DNA of 33,425 bases from Ophiothrix spiculata (GCA_000969725.1 JXSR01S010137.1), one strand, 5' to 3'. Shown: positions 10,401-18,707, counted from the first letter of the stretch. The notes: generated by a model not told the origin, from the letters alone. Numbers and translations: made by a program.

Positions 10401-13400
10401 AAAAATCATTTTTTATTTTGTTCCATTTCTCTCTCTCTCTCTCTTTCCCATCGTTCCATATGTGCTTGGTGATTGATGTTTGCAGTCAAATATTTCAAGT
10501 AAGTATAAGTTTTTAAATAAAATGTCTGAAAGTAGGTCAAGTCATATAATTATGAACATTTTTGTTTATTTGGTAGAAGGATTTTCATTGGATCTTTTGC
10601 CCAAGAATGATTTAAACAATAAATTAAAATCAAAAGATGGTGCTAAGTGTAATATTATTGTCACCATAAACATTATAATTCTAACAAACTCTTAATAATT
10701 TTGAGAAGCTTTTGATAAAAAAAATATTTAGTGATTTGATACTTTGCTGTTTGTTCTTTTAGCAATATTTCGGAATATTTTGTTATGTAGTAGTTGTATT
10801 GCTTGAAAAAAACAAAAACTTAATCGATTAATTAGTAGAAGTTCTATTAATATCATTATCATTGATCCATTACATGTTACTTGCCTTAAACTTTTGTACC
10901 GGTGATTTTGACATTTCACCGGTAGTAAATCATCCAATATTAAGTCAACCACTAAACCACAACCCACTAAGTTACCATTTTTCAATATCTTGAATGACAT
11001 GAATATGCCTTGAGGGCATCATTGTGTCCTTCACAACCCTCAAAGTAGACCACATGGTAGTGGATGGGGTAAACATTCGATGATTTATTACCAGTGAAAT
11101 GTCAAAATCAGTGGTACAAAAGTTTCAGGCAAGTAACGTGTAAGGCATAAGAGTTCTTATTTATTAAAAGGTAAATATGAACTAAGATTTGTAAGAGAAG
11201 AGTGGAGAATTTGACAGAAAACAAAATGGCTCATCTGCATCAAAGTAGAGGTATGCTCCAAATAATAACCAAATGGTTTTTGTTTCTTTTATGCAGAGAT
11301 GGTAAAGCACAAGATAACTATTCAGGAGGAAGGACCACTGATGACCTCATTGCCTTCATGACGGGGGAGTAAGTACTGTGTTCTTACATACATAAAAAGC
11401 TGATTGCTCAATGCGTCACTTTTTCCCAATTCGTATGTTTAAATATTGGCAAAGTTATAGTCTAGTTAAGAAGTCAAAGGGGATCTGAATTGAAGTTATT
11501 TTGTTTTCACAGAGTAGTCCGATGATACCAGTAAGCTTTTTCAGGAATATTTCTTTCCCCACTGTCGGGATTTGTCATTTTTGTCAAGATTTCTATTTTT
11601 TATACGAATATAAGAGAATAAAGCTGTGCGTGATTTAAGACCCATAAAAAGGAATGGGCTCGGGTCACAGGAAACAGACTTGTTTCTTTTTTTGGCCTAA
11701 TATGTACTAATAGACTTATACCTTACATGGTCTGTGGTAGAAAATAATTTTATTATTATATTCGATACTTAGTGGGAGTGTGTGGCCTAGCGAAAAAGTG
11801 TAGGACTTTTGATCAGAATGTGAGTTCGAGCACTGCTAGCATCAATGTGTTGTGAATCTGGGCAAATCACTTTATCACACTTGCCTCATCGACCCAAGCG
11901 TATTGGGGAGCTGATGGAAGATTTTAAACCTTTTTTCACAACACAAAAGTTGAAAACATACCTCGGAATTTTCAAACGAGATCCTTCGTTTTTCATCAAC
12001 GAGATGAGACTGACTCAGATCGTGACCTTTGGGTACTTGACCTGAGAACAGTCTCGTATTAGGGAGCTGTTTAGGGAGAGTATTATGACCGAAGTGCTGA
12101 TAGCTGCGCCAATGGCCTGCAAATGGCCTAGTTTAAGGCGAAAATGGTTCTGACGATTCCCTTGTACGGCGGTAATAATAATGGCCAGCGCTATGGTACT
12201 ACGGTGAATAGCTTATTTAAATGCCGTGTATTATTATTATTAATTATTACTTTATCTTTCCATTGTAGTGCCTCCAAGCCCAAACCTCCACCACCAGCCC
12301 AGCCTAAATGGAGCGACGAACCCAGCGAAGTCAACCATCTATCAGAGGAGAATTTTGAAGAATTTACAAAAGATAAAGATTATGTACTGACCATGTTCTA
12401 TGCACCATGGTGCGGGCACTGTAAGGCTGCGAAACCTAACTTTGTTGCCGCGGCTGAAGAATTGAAAACGGAATCAAAAAGGAAATTAGCTGCTGTGGAT
12501 TGTACTGAAAATAAAGGTAAGTTTGGCAAGGAAGATAATGCCTTGTTTTTGATGTATCAATACCCTCAGTGATTTCCCCCACAATTTACTGAGACTGAGT
12601 GGGAATAAGTAATCCAATTAGTGTTATATAAAGAAGTAATTGCAATATGATAATCTCAACTTTACATATGCAGTAATGTTTCATTCAATCCAATCTTCCA
12701 ATTGGAACATGTTGGTATTTTGAAAATCTTGTGAAAAATGTGAAAAATTATCATTCTATATGACCTAAACATTAAAGATTGTTAAACATGTGTGGCACAT
12801 TTGTATGAAATAGTTCAATGGTAAGGTTGATGGGCAGACATTTGGAAGTCTTTTTGAAGGAAATGCATGTATGACACTTCAGTTTCTTATTTTGCTTAAT
12901 TCAGAATATTTGGCTAAGAATTTGTGAATGATTATTACCACTGCTGATTTTTGATGAGTGCATTTTGATCTTATCACATGTTAAGTATATGAATTGAGGT
13001 AAGTTGGTTTTGCATCAAAAGCCGTAGCTTGGAGCAAAACGTGATGTAACATACATTGAGTTTCTATAGTACGCGCCCGTATTTAAGGGGCGTGCGTTGG
13101 GGGGCGTCAAACCCCGATCCAAATTTGACAATGTACCAAAAAGGTCCACCAAAAAGTACAAAAAAGGTCAGCAAACAGGACCACAAAATCGCAAAACACC
13201 AATACTACTCGACCATTACCACAATTTGTTAACAACCAAACTGATGCCCAGCCATGCTATGCAACTTGTAAATCGTGACCAAAGCATTTCCTTCTCCATA
13301 TAATATAATAATATAACATAATATGACCACTGTACTGCGTAATGGTGCTGGTAATTGGGCTATGATTGTCACCATCTGAATGAGTTTTAATTGGAGACCA

Positions 13401-13663
13401 TAGAAAATAGAATACATGCTTCTCGTATTCATACATCTTTTCTATTTCAATCTCTCCTTTATTTTATCAATTCTTTTTAACCTTACGCAGATTTATGCTC
13501 TAAATTTGGAGTACGGGGCTACCCAACATTCAAAGTTTTCAAAAATGGTGGCGCACCAGCAGACTACAAAGAAGGCAGACAGACGCAAGACTTTGTATCC
13601 TTCTTGAAGAACCAAGGAGTGGAGTCGGCCAAAACAGATACACACGAACACACCGATCTATGA
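1341..13663 (+). CDS. PDIA5: PDIA5-like protein disulfide isomerase, 3' nine exons (partial gene)
   Basis: Joined exons 1341-1411, 2998-3126, 5974-6160, 6685-6752, 7818-7899, 10486-10498, 11297-11368, 12269-12516 and 13491-13663 give 346 in-frame residues plus stop, all with GT-AG borders. Numbering from the first cysteine in the window, thioredoxin-type CGHC sites lie at about 1, 130 and 255, each followed by a cis-proline motif (GYPT at 45-48, GFPT at 175-178, GYPT at 299-302). Proline-rich linkers (EPPPVERKP; KPKPPPPAQP) separate the domains. The middle domain has VDAT where the others have DCT...C, as in vertebrate PDIA5, and the usual buried glutamate before the active site is Met (VMFYAPW, TMFYAPW). 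The tail HTDL resembles an ER-retrieval signal. The family catalyses disulfide formation and rearrangement in the ER lumen. From the first active site onward human PDIA5 has a similar length (about 338 residues, from memory). TXNDC5 (three CGHC domains) is the main alternative. The signal peptide and N-terminal domain lie upstream of the window. Confidence 0.85.
1424..1804 (+). mobile_element. MITE family A, copy 1
   Basis: About 381 bp with 21-bp inverted ends: TATACTCTATAAACCTTGAAG at left, its near-complement CTTCAAGGTTTATAGAGTATA at right. The left end lies 12 nt after a PDIA5-like splice donor. A diverged copy lies at 23386-23764 in the opposite orientation. It is non-coding. Confidence 0.75.
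1913..2295 (+). mobile_element. MITE-like inverted-repeat element
   Basis: Imperfect ends CATAGGCAGGAGCGGAC (left) and GTCCGCTTCTTCCTATA (right) enclose a second inner inverted pair, AGCGCGGTGAAAACA at 1972-1986 and its exact complement at 2200-2214. GC content rises inside. Non-coding; family unknown. Confidence 0.55.
2998..3126 (+). CDS. PDIA5: PDIA5-like exon b: second half of first thioredoxin domain
   Basis: 129 nt, 43 codons, phase 0 at both ends, acceptor ATTTCAG, donor GTAAGA. It reads STFAAIDCTLEKDICSEFGV, then TGYPTLKYFNYGKEPEDY and TSGRL. It carries the DCT...C cysteine pair and the cis-proline loop. The corresponding part of domain 2 is split over three exons, so this exon is either the ancestral uninterrupted form or has lost introns. 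Confidence 0.85.
4141..5130 (+). pseudogene. CR1/L2-like retrotransposon reverse transcriptase fragment, open over 329 codons
   Basis: One open frame holds RT motifs GLPQGS (about residues 22-27) and MYADDIQLF with the catalytic Asp pair, then LGIIFDSQMS, LRNISRIRRFL, LVLSRLDYGNALFLG, LQRLQNWAAKIIF, HWLPVNERINFKV and the tail APKLWNTLPYPLR, ending KSHIFPI and TAA. It lacks the endonuclease and the N-terminal half of the RT, so it cannot be autonomous, but it has no internal stop or frameshift in what remains. It sits in the PDIA5-like intron 3127-5973 in the gene's orientation. Similar stretches near 4133-4180 and 5270-5318 flank it. The frame probably opens in flanking DNA, so the initiator is not meaningful. 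Confidence 0.85.
5131..5240 (+). repeat. 3' end of the retrotransposon with short microsatellite tail
   Basis: After the TAA comes AACCGCCGTGATCTAGATGG, an A/T-rich stretch and a CATGTATGTATGT tail near 5223-5235. CR1/L2-like elements commonly end in such short tandem tails, so the 3' terminus appears complete. Confidence 0.55.
5347..5600 (+). mobile_element. MITE family B, copy 1
   Basis: Ends GTGATGGCTCACC...GGGGTGACTTTG and CAAAGTCCACC...GGTGAGTCATCAC form inverted repeats. The body matches 22082-22340 closely in the same orientation. It is an intronic insertion in the PDIA5-like gene. The open frame inside is not a gene. Confidence 0.75.
5974..6160 (+). CDS. PDIA5: PDIA5-like exon c: inter-domain linker and start of domain 2
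   Basis: 187 nt, acceptor GCTACAG, donor GTAAGT. It completes domain 1 (ENDFVRFMSEKAG), crosses the linker IEPPPVERKPEDD, then gives the first strands of domain 2 and ends ...SSVMVMFYAP plus T, the first base of the active-site Trp codon (phase 1). Confidence 0.85.
6685..6752 (+). CDS. PDIA5: PDIA5-like exon d: second CGHC active site
   Basis: 68 nt after TTATTTTAG, before GTGAGT. It starts with GG of the Trp codon and reads CGHCKNMKPAYAEAATRL then KEME. Both splice sites sit at the same protein positions and phases as those of exon 1341-1411, so the two exons are paralogous modules. Confidence 0.85.
7291..7741 (+). mobile_element. 450-bp hairpin (palindromic MITE) in PDIA5-like intron
   Basis: Nested inverted arms run nearly the full length: AGTATACATTTCC (7291) with GGAAATGTATACT (7729-7741); the arm at 7361-7435 pairs with 7650-7721, including GGCCATTTGGGCTTCCAACC; and 7445-7490 pairs with 7555-7602. 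Both strands show mirror open frames because of the palindrome. It lies 76 bp before exon 7818-7899. Confidence 0.8.
7818..7899 (+). CDS. PDIA5: PDIA5-like exon e: domain 2, up to cis-proline
   Basis: 82 nt, acceptor TTGATAG, donor GTAAGT. Reads KPGAFAAVDATVATKQTKK then YEVKGFPT, plus one base (A). The DCT cysteine of the other domains is replaced by DAT, a PDIA5 domain-2 feature. It lies just after a roughly 450-bp hairpin repeat (7291-7741) in the preceding intron. Confidence 0.8.
8082..8242 (+). mobile_element. MITE family C hairpin, copy 1
   Basis: CAAATATTGAATGCCTATGC and the arm around GTCAAATTTGGACT pair with AGTCCAAATTTGAC and GGCATTCAATATTTG. A more diverged relative, also with GTGCAAT/ATTGCAC and a GTCAAATTT-type arm, lies at 17230-17480. 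Confidence 0.65.
8252..8442 (+). mobile_element. MITE family D, copy 1
   Basis: End arms AAGAAAGTCATATCTGCAAT and ATTGCAGATCTATATGACTT are inverted. The body (CACTTCAAGAACAATTTC...GACCCAAGACTGGACAT) reappears in reverse complement at 18120-18360. It abuts family C here and lies near it in the 17-18 kb region too, so C and D may be parts of one larger element. Confidence 0.65.
8639..8963 (+). mobile_element. hairpin MITE with double inverted arms
   Basis: GTGAAATTTGATTCCTTGAA (8639) pairs with TTCAAGGAATCAAATTTCAC (ends 8963). An inner pair, 8772-8797 and 8811-8842, shares GTCTGGGA/TCCCAGAC and the AACAAAAAATGG type arm. Non-coding, in the intron 7900-10485. Confidence 0.7.
8964..10013. mobile_element. 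1.05-kb segment bracketed by 25-bp exact inverted repeats
   Basis: The 25 bp beginning GTTTCAAATAAATTTCGG and ending CATGAA at 8972-8996 are exactly complemented at 9982-10006. The block encloses a dead non-LTR retrotransposon 3' end. Either a DNA element was invaded by the retrotransposon, or two related MITE ends happen to flank it. Confidence 0.5.
9151..9776 (+). pseudogene. decayed non-LTR retrotransposon, RT-distal 3' region
   Basis: Frames read in succession: VVEHFKYLGAFCSANG, then FYNACVLSIRLYSA(stop)CWSLTERDEAQLDAFDM, RCQRKILRITWSQHKPNE, LKWFGFLQCMD, then in another frame HPRTTWKDVIQRDLNFLGL and AAQDRAMWKLL. This string of motifs is the C-terminal region common in invertebrate endonuclease/RT elements. 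At least two frame changes and one stop disable it. A (TAGG)n tail, TAGGTAGGTAGGTAGGT, follows the last stop near 9758-9774, as expected at a retrotransposon 3' end. Confidence 0.8.
10426..10447 (+). promoter_or_regulatory. CU-rich tract upstream of the microexon
   Basis: TTTCTCTCTCTCTCTCTCTT ends about 40 nt before the 13-nt exon. UCUCU runs are PTB-type binding sites, and TGC motifs occur between the tract and the acceptor. A role in defining or silencing the microexon is inferred; it could simply be a microsatellite. Confidence 0.4.
10486..10498 (+). CDS. PDIA5: PDIA5-like exon f: 13-nt microexon
   Basis: TCAAATATTTCAA lies between acceptor GTTTGCAG and donor GTAAGTATA. It completes codon A|TC, encodes KYF, and starts AA|A, giving PT-I-K-Y-F-K-DG across three exons, which is what the thioredoxin fold needs at this point (compare PTLKYFN in domain 1). 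Incoming phase is 1 and outgoing phase 2. A CT-repeat tract lies about 40 nt upstream of the splice acceptor. Confidence 0.8.
10872..11141 (+). mobile_element. MITE with ~62-bp terminal inverted repeats
   Basis: Left arm 10872-10934 (ACATGTTACTTGCC...ACCGGTGATTTTGACATTTC) pairs with right arm 11079-11141 (GAAATGTCAAAATCAGTGGT...GGCAAGTAACGTGT). Short inner spacer. It lies in the intron between exons 10486-10498 and 11297-11368. The open frame on its minus strand is not a gene. Confidence 0.8.
11297..11368 (+). CDS. PDIA5: PDIA5-like exon g: end of domain 2
   Basis: 72 nt, acceptor TTATGCAG, donor GTAAGTACT. Reads (K)DGKAQDNYSGGRTTDDLIAF then MTG plus GA of the next codon. It forms the last strand and helix of thioredoxin domain 2. 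A 270-bp inverted-repeat element (10872-11141) fills much of the intron before it. Confidence 0.85.
11775..12240 (+). repeat. tRNA-derived SINE in PDIA5-like intron
   Basis: A-box-like TGTGGCCTAGCGAAAAAGT (11781), then CTTTTGATCA where an anticodon arm would be, and B-box-like GAGTTCGAGCA (11822-11832). Then the body motif CTGGGCAAATCACTTTATCA-CACTTGCCTC, which matches the CAAG-CACTT-TTGCCTC segment widespread in deuterostome SINEs. The 3' boundary is uncertain; it may reach close to the splice acceptor at 12268. Confidence 0.65.
12269..12516 (+). CDS. PDIA5: PDIA5-like exon h: linker and third CGHC domain start
   Basis: 248 nt, acceptor CATTGTAG, donor GTAAGTTTG. Reads (D)ASKPKPPPPAQPKWSDEP, then the strand-helix start of domain 3, FYAPWCGHCKAAKP, and RKLAAVDCTENK. 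Unlike domains 1 and 2 there is no intron inside the active-site Trp codon nor after the first helix. Intron sequence upstream stays open in frame from an ATG at 12144, which is probably chance read-through. Confidence 0.85.
13491..13663 (+). CDS. PDIA5: PDIA5-like terminal exon: cis-proline loop and HTDL tail
   Basis: 173 nt including TGA at 13661-13663; acceptor CCTTACGCAG. Reads (D)LCSKFGVRGYPTFKVFKNGG, then a final helix (DFVSFLKNQGV) and an acidic, His/Thr-rich tail ending HTDL. Human PDIA5 ends KEEL (from memory). HTDL fits the loose K/H-x-E/D-L type and probably acts in ER retrieval, though Thr at -3 and Asp at -2 are less common. Confidence 0.85.
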
Positions 13664-13730
13664 TGACAGTTCCCCCCTGCCATAATGTAGTTAAGTCTCT
13701 TTTGTAGATCATGGTGTTTCTTTGCCAATA

Positions 13731-13953
13731 CTATACTTTGATCAACACCAAATAGGCAGGCCTCTTCACGTCGTGAATTGATACAGATAAGCGCGCACGT
13801 AGCCCGACACAGCATAACTGCAGGAGACGCAGCACGCGTTGCACGTATGACTCGCGCATCAGTCTCTGCAGCGCGTGTAACTGGGATTATATTTACTTGC
13901 GGATAGATAAAAGCCTCATAATTCCTGCCTATTTAGTGTTGATCAAAGTATAG
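13731..13953 (+). mobile_element. MITE with 30-bp TIRs in the PDIA5-like 3' UTR
   Basis: CTATACTTTGATCAACACCA...GGCAGG at 13731-13760 pairs with CCTGCC...TGTTGATCAAAGTATAG at 13924-13953, 29 of 30 positions by eye. The interior is CpG-rich (GCGCGCACG, GCACGCGTTGCACG) compared with its surroundings. It starts 68 nt after the stop codon. Confidence 0.85.
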
Positions 13954-14275
13954 AGCGGGGGGTGCAGCTCCTTGCCACTTTGACACATTCAATGTCATTG
14001 CGCCACATAATATTACTTTATTCATAATTAACATGTAAAGGAAACACTTTTACACTTTATTATTTACAAGATATTTTTTAAAAGAAGTAGCATTTGGACA
14101 TCTTCATTAGACTTTTATATTTTCATAATCATTTATTTCAAAAACCACAAGTCACTGCCATGCAGTTTATCAAGCTCAGAAACTGATACAAAATTTAGGA
14201 AATTGCTTGATCATAAAAGATTTGTAGGGTTTTAATTGAATTAGATTTAATTTTGGAACTACATTGAGCTTGGCT

Positions 14276-14281
14276 AATAAA
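14276..14281 (+). terminator. candidate polyadenylation signal of the PDIA5-like gene
   Basis: AATAAA about 610 nt after the stop codon, in GGCTAATAAAAGTAAATC. It is the clearest hexamer noticed downstream of the stop. If used, the 3' UTR contains the MITE at 13731-13953. No transcript evidence is available. Confidence 0.4.
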
Positions 14282-14971
14282 AGTAAATCATGCTAGTGCA
14301 ACTTGAAAGCAATATTAATTCAATTGTTTGTGGCGAAGTGGCAAGCTACAAAAGGAAGAATCTTGGAAAAATCTCCAATTTGTGTTGTGTTTAACATAAT
14401 ATGTTCATTCACAGTGCTGAGTGGAGCTGGCGGATATGGGGATGTTTCCAAGATCCTTCCAACCCAGCAAATATGACTTGTATATTGGTGAAGGGTACAA
14501 ATGATGCTTTTGTACCACCCATTAATGGGTGCTGAAAATGATCAAATCCATATTGTATTTTTTGGTATTTTGGGTAACTGAATTTTGATGTAATTTTGAG
14601 TTGTTCAGTTGTGAGTATTATAAAAACAGGTCACAACAAAAGTTGCAATACAATATGAATCTATTTGTATATGTTTGGGTTCTAGATCAATAATTGGATA
14701 TGTAATTCTTGTAGAATTTGAGCTTAAATGCTTTAGCAAAGGAGGTTTATACGTTGGTTTAGCTCATCATGTACGTAGGATTAAGTCAGTGATTGTGCTT
14801 TATGGACATTTTTATCTTGAAGTTATGTTTTCTAAAAATAAAAAAAAACAGATAAGATAAAGTTGATCAAAAAGATTTTATCTGCAATTTGTCTGTCTTA
14901 AAAGTGTTAAGCTCCAGTGGAAACAACACTGATCCAGCATGGTAGCGGGCAAGTGAGTTACAGAATAGAAT
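14282..14971. other. intergenic, nothing recognised
   Basis: AT-rich sequence downstream of the candidate PDIA5-like polyadenylation signal. Short frames (for example 14675-14860) have no recognisable content. Confidence 0.5.
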
Positions 14972-15273
14972 TTAACTCTTTCACTCCGGCAAGCTGCTCA
15001 CTGCGACTCGCAAAAGCTGGAATTTCTTTTTGGTCACAATTTTTTGAATAGCTCTAAAAAAACTACAAACCCATACTGGCCGAAAATTTGCCAGCAAGCA
15101 GTTGAAACATAGAGCTATCTAGCACCATAATTTGTATTAGCAAAGAGAATAACCATGGCGCTATACAATTATTGTATGCTATCATAAAGTGAGGTGTCTG
15201 TGAGCCGCTCAGAGTGGCTTTCCGTCAAAATAGAACAGACGGAGAAAATTTTATTCCAAAGTGAAAGAGTTAA
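14972..15273 (+). mobile_element. TTAA-bordered MITE (piggyBac-type)
   Basis: Begins TTAACTCTTTCACT and ends AGTGAAAGAGTTAA: a 10-bp inverted repeat CTCTTTCACT with a TTAA at each outer edge. TTAA target duplication is the hallmark of the piggyBac superfamily. No transposase frame is present, so this is a non-autonomous copy. Confidence 0.75.
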
Positions 15274-17229
15274 TAGCAATGATATGCTTTCAATTAGTAA
15301 AAACCATAGATTAAAGAAAGTACAGATAGGAAACGGGTCTATTTGCACCCTAAAAATTTGGCTAAGTTAGGTGATTGCGCCCACGTGGAGCCATGACTGG
15401 ACTAACGCTGCTCGAGTGTGTAGTGACGCCGCTCTGCAGTCTGTCGTGTGATACTATTACTTGACTATAACGCAATACGCATCTTATATTGCCAAATTGT
15501 GCGTAAGCAAGGAACAGCGCTTGACTGGCTCGATAGCCGCATTCTCAGTCAAATTACCATTCTGTTGGTAGAGTACGGTAAAAACACTCTCTGAGTGGAA
15601 TTCCAGTTATAACGAACACTGAACTTTTTGCAAGAGCAAAATTTGTCAAGATTAAATTAAATTCCTCATAGATTTCTTAATTCCTGTAATTATTGCCATA
15701 CAAGTTAGGACTTTCTTGCAGATATAATGAGGTAAACCGAAGTATAAACAATATAAAGCTATGGAATATTTTATTGCACTAGAAAACAAAGCAATTCTTC
15801 TTTGATTGATATTTCATAGAAATTTATTATTCCAAAAATATTTAACTCTTTTTATGATATATAAACTTCAATTTCTGCAAAATTTCTTGTAATCGTAAAA
15901 TGCACATATTGACCTTGCATAATATGGTACCTGTTGTACCTTACCAAATGTTGATAAATACTGGTATTGGTCTATTCCATTTGATTACCACAAATATTGC
16001 CAAAACAACAACGATAAATATTAAAAGTTACTTTTGACAACTGTTCCTGCGCCATTGGTGCAGAAGCTAGGAAAATTGACAGGACAGGTTTCTAAAAATG
16101 TGCAAGAAAAGGGTTATAAGCAAGGAAACATTTATGGGTCAGTGTTAACAAATATCCAGGGTAGGGGTTGCATTGACAAACAATAGGCCCTGCACTTTGG
16201 ATTTTTGTTTACACTGCCCAATAAATTTTTGTTTTGCCTATAACAAACTTCTATCACCAGGGAGCAGTGCATAAATGCAGCATACCTACTGTAAGGCCTG
16301 ATGGACAAGACTGGTTTTGAAAGTTCCTGAAAATGAGATGAAGCAATCATTTGGAAAGATTGTTGCGCTTTGTCACTAATTTTGGTCACATTTTTGGTAA
16401 TCATTTAGGATGGTTCAAAAATGAGAAAAGCAGCTAAAAAGATGTATTCATTCACCTTGTAAGATATATCCATGTTGAAAATGCCTTTAAATCCATCTGT
16501 CAAGTTTGATGTTATTCCTCATTCATAAAAGTGTTTTATCTTTCTTTCTCCCATTTTATACATTTGTAAATGTCATATAATTGTCCCCATTGTAGCTTTT
16601 TTTTAATAATTCAAGAAGGGAACAAACGTAAAAAGGTATTGCAGCTATGAAATAAAGGTTTTGGTGGAGCAGGGCTTCCCAATTAGCTATACGTCACTCT
16701 CATTAAATGTAGTGCGTTTCATAAGGTATTTCACATTTTGCCATATTTTTCCAGGTATTATAATACATATTTAGATAAGAGAAGCCCCGCCGGGAGAGTA
16801 TTGTAGGTTTTCCCTAAACAAAGTACAATTAGATTTCCAGGGGTTGCAAAGGAAGTTATCAGGAAAAAAATCACTTCAAACATCCAAAACCTTTTTTTGA
16901 GGGGGTTTGTAAGTAAGTAAAAAGTCAACTTCCTACCCCTTGAAATTTAATGATATGTCCCTAACTCACATAAAAGAGGATAGTCAAGTTGTAATGTTTA
17001 CCTTTGAATGAATTGTGTACTGTGTACATATGTGTCAATATTTGAAATTGCTCAAATTATGACCTTGATTTTATTCATATATATTGTACTTATGAAATAT
17101 TCCAAGGATAAAGAAAGGGACCAGTGCCTGTGAATAGGGAGTGAATTTTTAACCCCTTATTCCATTTAGCCCATCGAATGCCATTGTTTTTATGATATAA
17201 TGGATTGGCTTCAAAATTTAATGCCTTGT
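15274..17229. other. intergenic, nothing recognised
   Basis: No gene or RNA recognised. 15360-15560 is somewhat CpG-richer than its surroundings. The open frame at 16132-16404 on the minus strand has no recognisable motif. Confidence 0.4.
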
Positions 17230-17480
17230 TATCCATTTTAATTTATATCATGATCGGAGTGATTTGAGTGGCATGAAAGAAATGATGAAAATCATGATAT
17301 AAAACAAATATTACCTGCACCTTTTTTGTGTTATTGAAAAAAATATCATTTTGTCAAATTTTCACTTATCCATTTCACAAGGTTCTGCCTCATGTCATGT
17401 AATAGAAAGGTCTGAATTTGACATCATTATTTATTTTTTTACTATTGCACTCAAGAGGCAGTTCATATTTGTATATAAAT
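17230..17480 (+). mobile_element. MITE family C, diverged copy 2
   Basis: Shares TATCATGATC, AAAACAAATATT, a GTCAAATTT...CCATTTCAC core and ACTATTGCACTC with 8015-8242, in the same order. More decayed than the first copy. Confidence 0.5.
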
Positions 17481-18104
17481 TGTCATTTCTACCATTTGAC
17501 ATTTGGCCATGGAGACCCGAGGGATATTTCAATTTTTCTCAGATCATGGGCCCAGTGTAAAGAAGTGTAAATAAACCCAACTGGTCTATAAACAGTGGGA
17601 TTCAACACAACTGTCATGTCACATATACTGCTGGAATGGAGCAGTGGTTACTTTTTGAAGCCCTCCTTTACTTACTACCCTTTTTCTTGGAACTTTAACC
17701 TATGATGTCTTCCACTTTTGTAAGCAATATGAACACACATTGCACATTGTTGTTAAGAATCATGACTGGACAATTACACTTTGAATATAAATTACAAGTC
17801 CTAACGGTTATGTGTAAATATTTATTCTTTCGTTCATGGCAATGTGGTGCCATTATTATAAAGTTTGACAAAACCATGTAGTATATCATGACCCAAGTGT
17901 CCATTAACCACTCTTTTCCTGGATTATACGATATTGGATATCAATGTTATTTTTGATCTGCTGATTGAAAATTCATATTTGGCAAATACAAATATTAAGT
18001 TATATTATTCAAGATTGAAAATTACTTCATAAGAGGAAGAGTAATGTCCAGCCCTGTTCTGGTAAATTTTACAAATATTGCTTTTGTAGTGTACAAATAT
18101 ATTT
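17481..18104. other. intergenic, nothing recognised
   Basis: AT-rich; no exon-like or repeat structure noticed apart from the flanking MITE copies. Confidence 0.4.
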
Positions 18105-18119
18105 TGTCATGTGTCATGT

Positions 18120-18362
18120 GAGTGCAAGAAAGTCATATCTGCAATAGCTGCCATTTGTCATAAATTTTCATTGCACTTTGTATGATGTCCAGTCTTGGTT
18201 CAGTGGCTCTTGCAATAGTTCTTCAGGTGACTGTAAGAACCATTTCAAGAACTACTGACATATGGTAGACAAATTTTGAGGGTTATGTCACATTTTAGTA
18301 ACAAGGTGTTAAATAAATATCACATGTGGCAGCCGTTGCAGATACGACTTTCTAGCACTCAT
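18120..18362 (-). mobile_element. MITE family D, copy 2 (inverted relative to copy 1)
   Basis: End arms GAGTGCAAGAAAGTCATATC and GATACGACTTTCTAGCACTC are inverted. The interior around ATGATGTCCAGTCTTGGTTC is the reverse complement of 8320-8385. Confidence 0.6.
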
Positions 18363-18707
18363 AATTTACATTTGCTTAACAGATGTTCATTTCCTTAAGA
18401 AGAGTGTCAAATGCATGCCTTGTGTATATTTATAATACTGATGATAATGCATGAAAATATACTACAATTTCATGACATTGTTTATGGTCAAACATTTGCT
18501 GTAGAAATTAATCATGAATATCAAATTTGTTAATATTAAACCTTGTGTAGATACATGGACGCATAGTAAATGTCGGATATTAAATTATTTTATCATTGTC
18601 GAAGATTACCATTTTTTTCTTACAAATAAATCCCACAAAAATTATTAACAGGACTGGGCGTTGATATTTTTGTACTAATAAGTTGAGCAGGTAACTCACC
18701 TGCCCAA

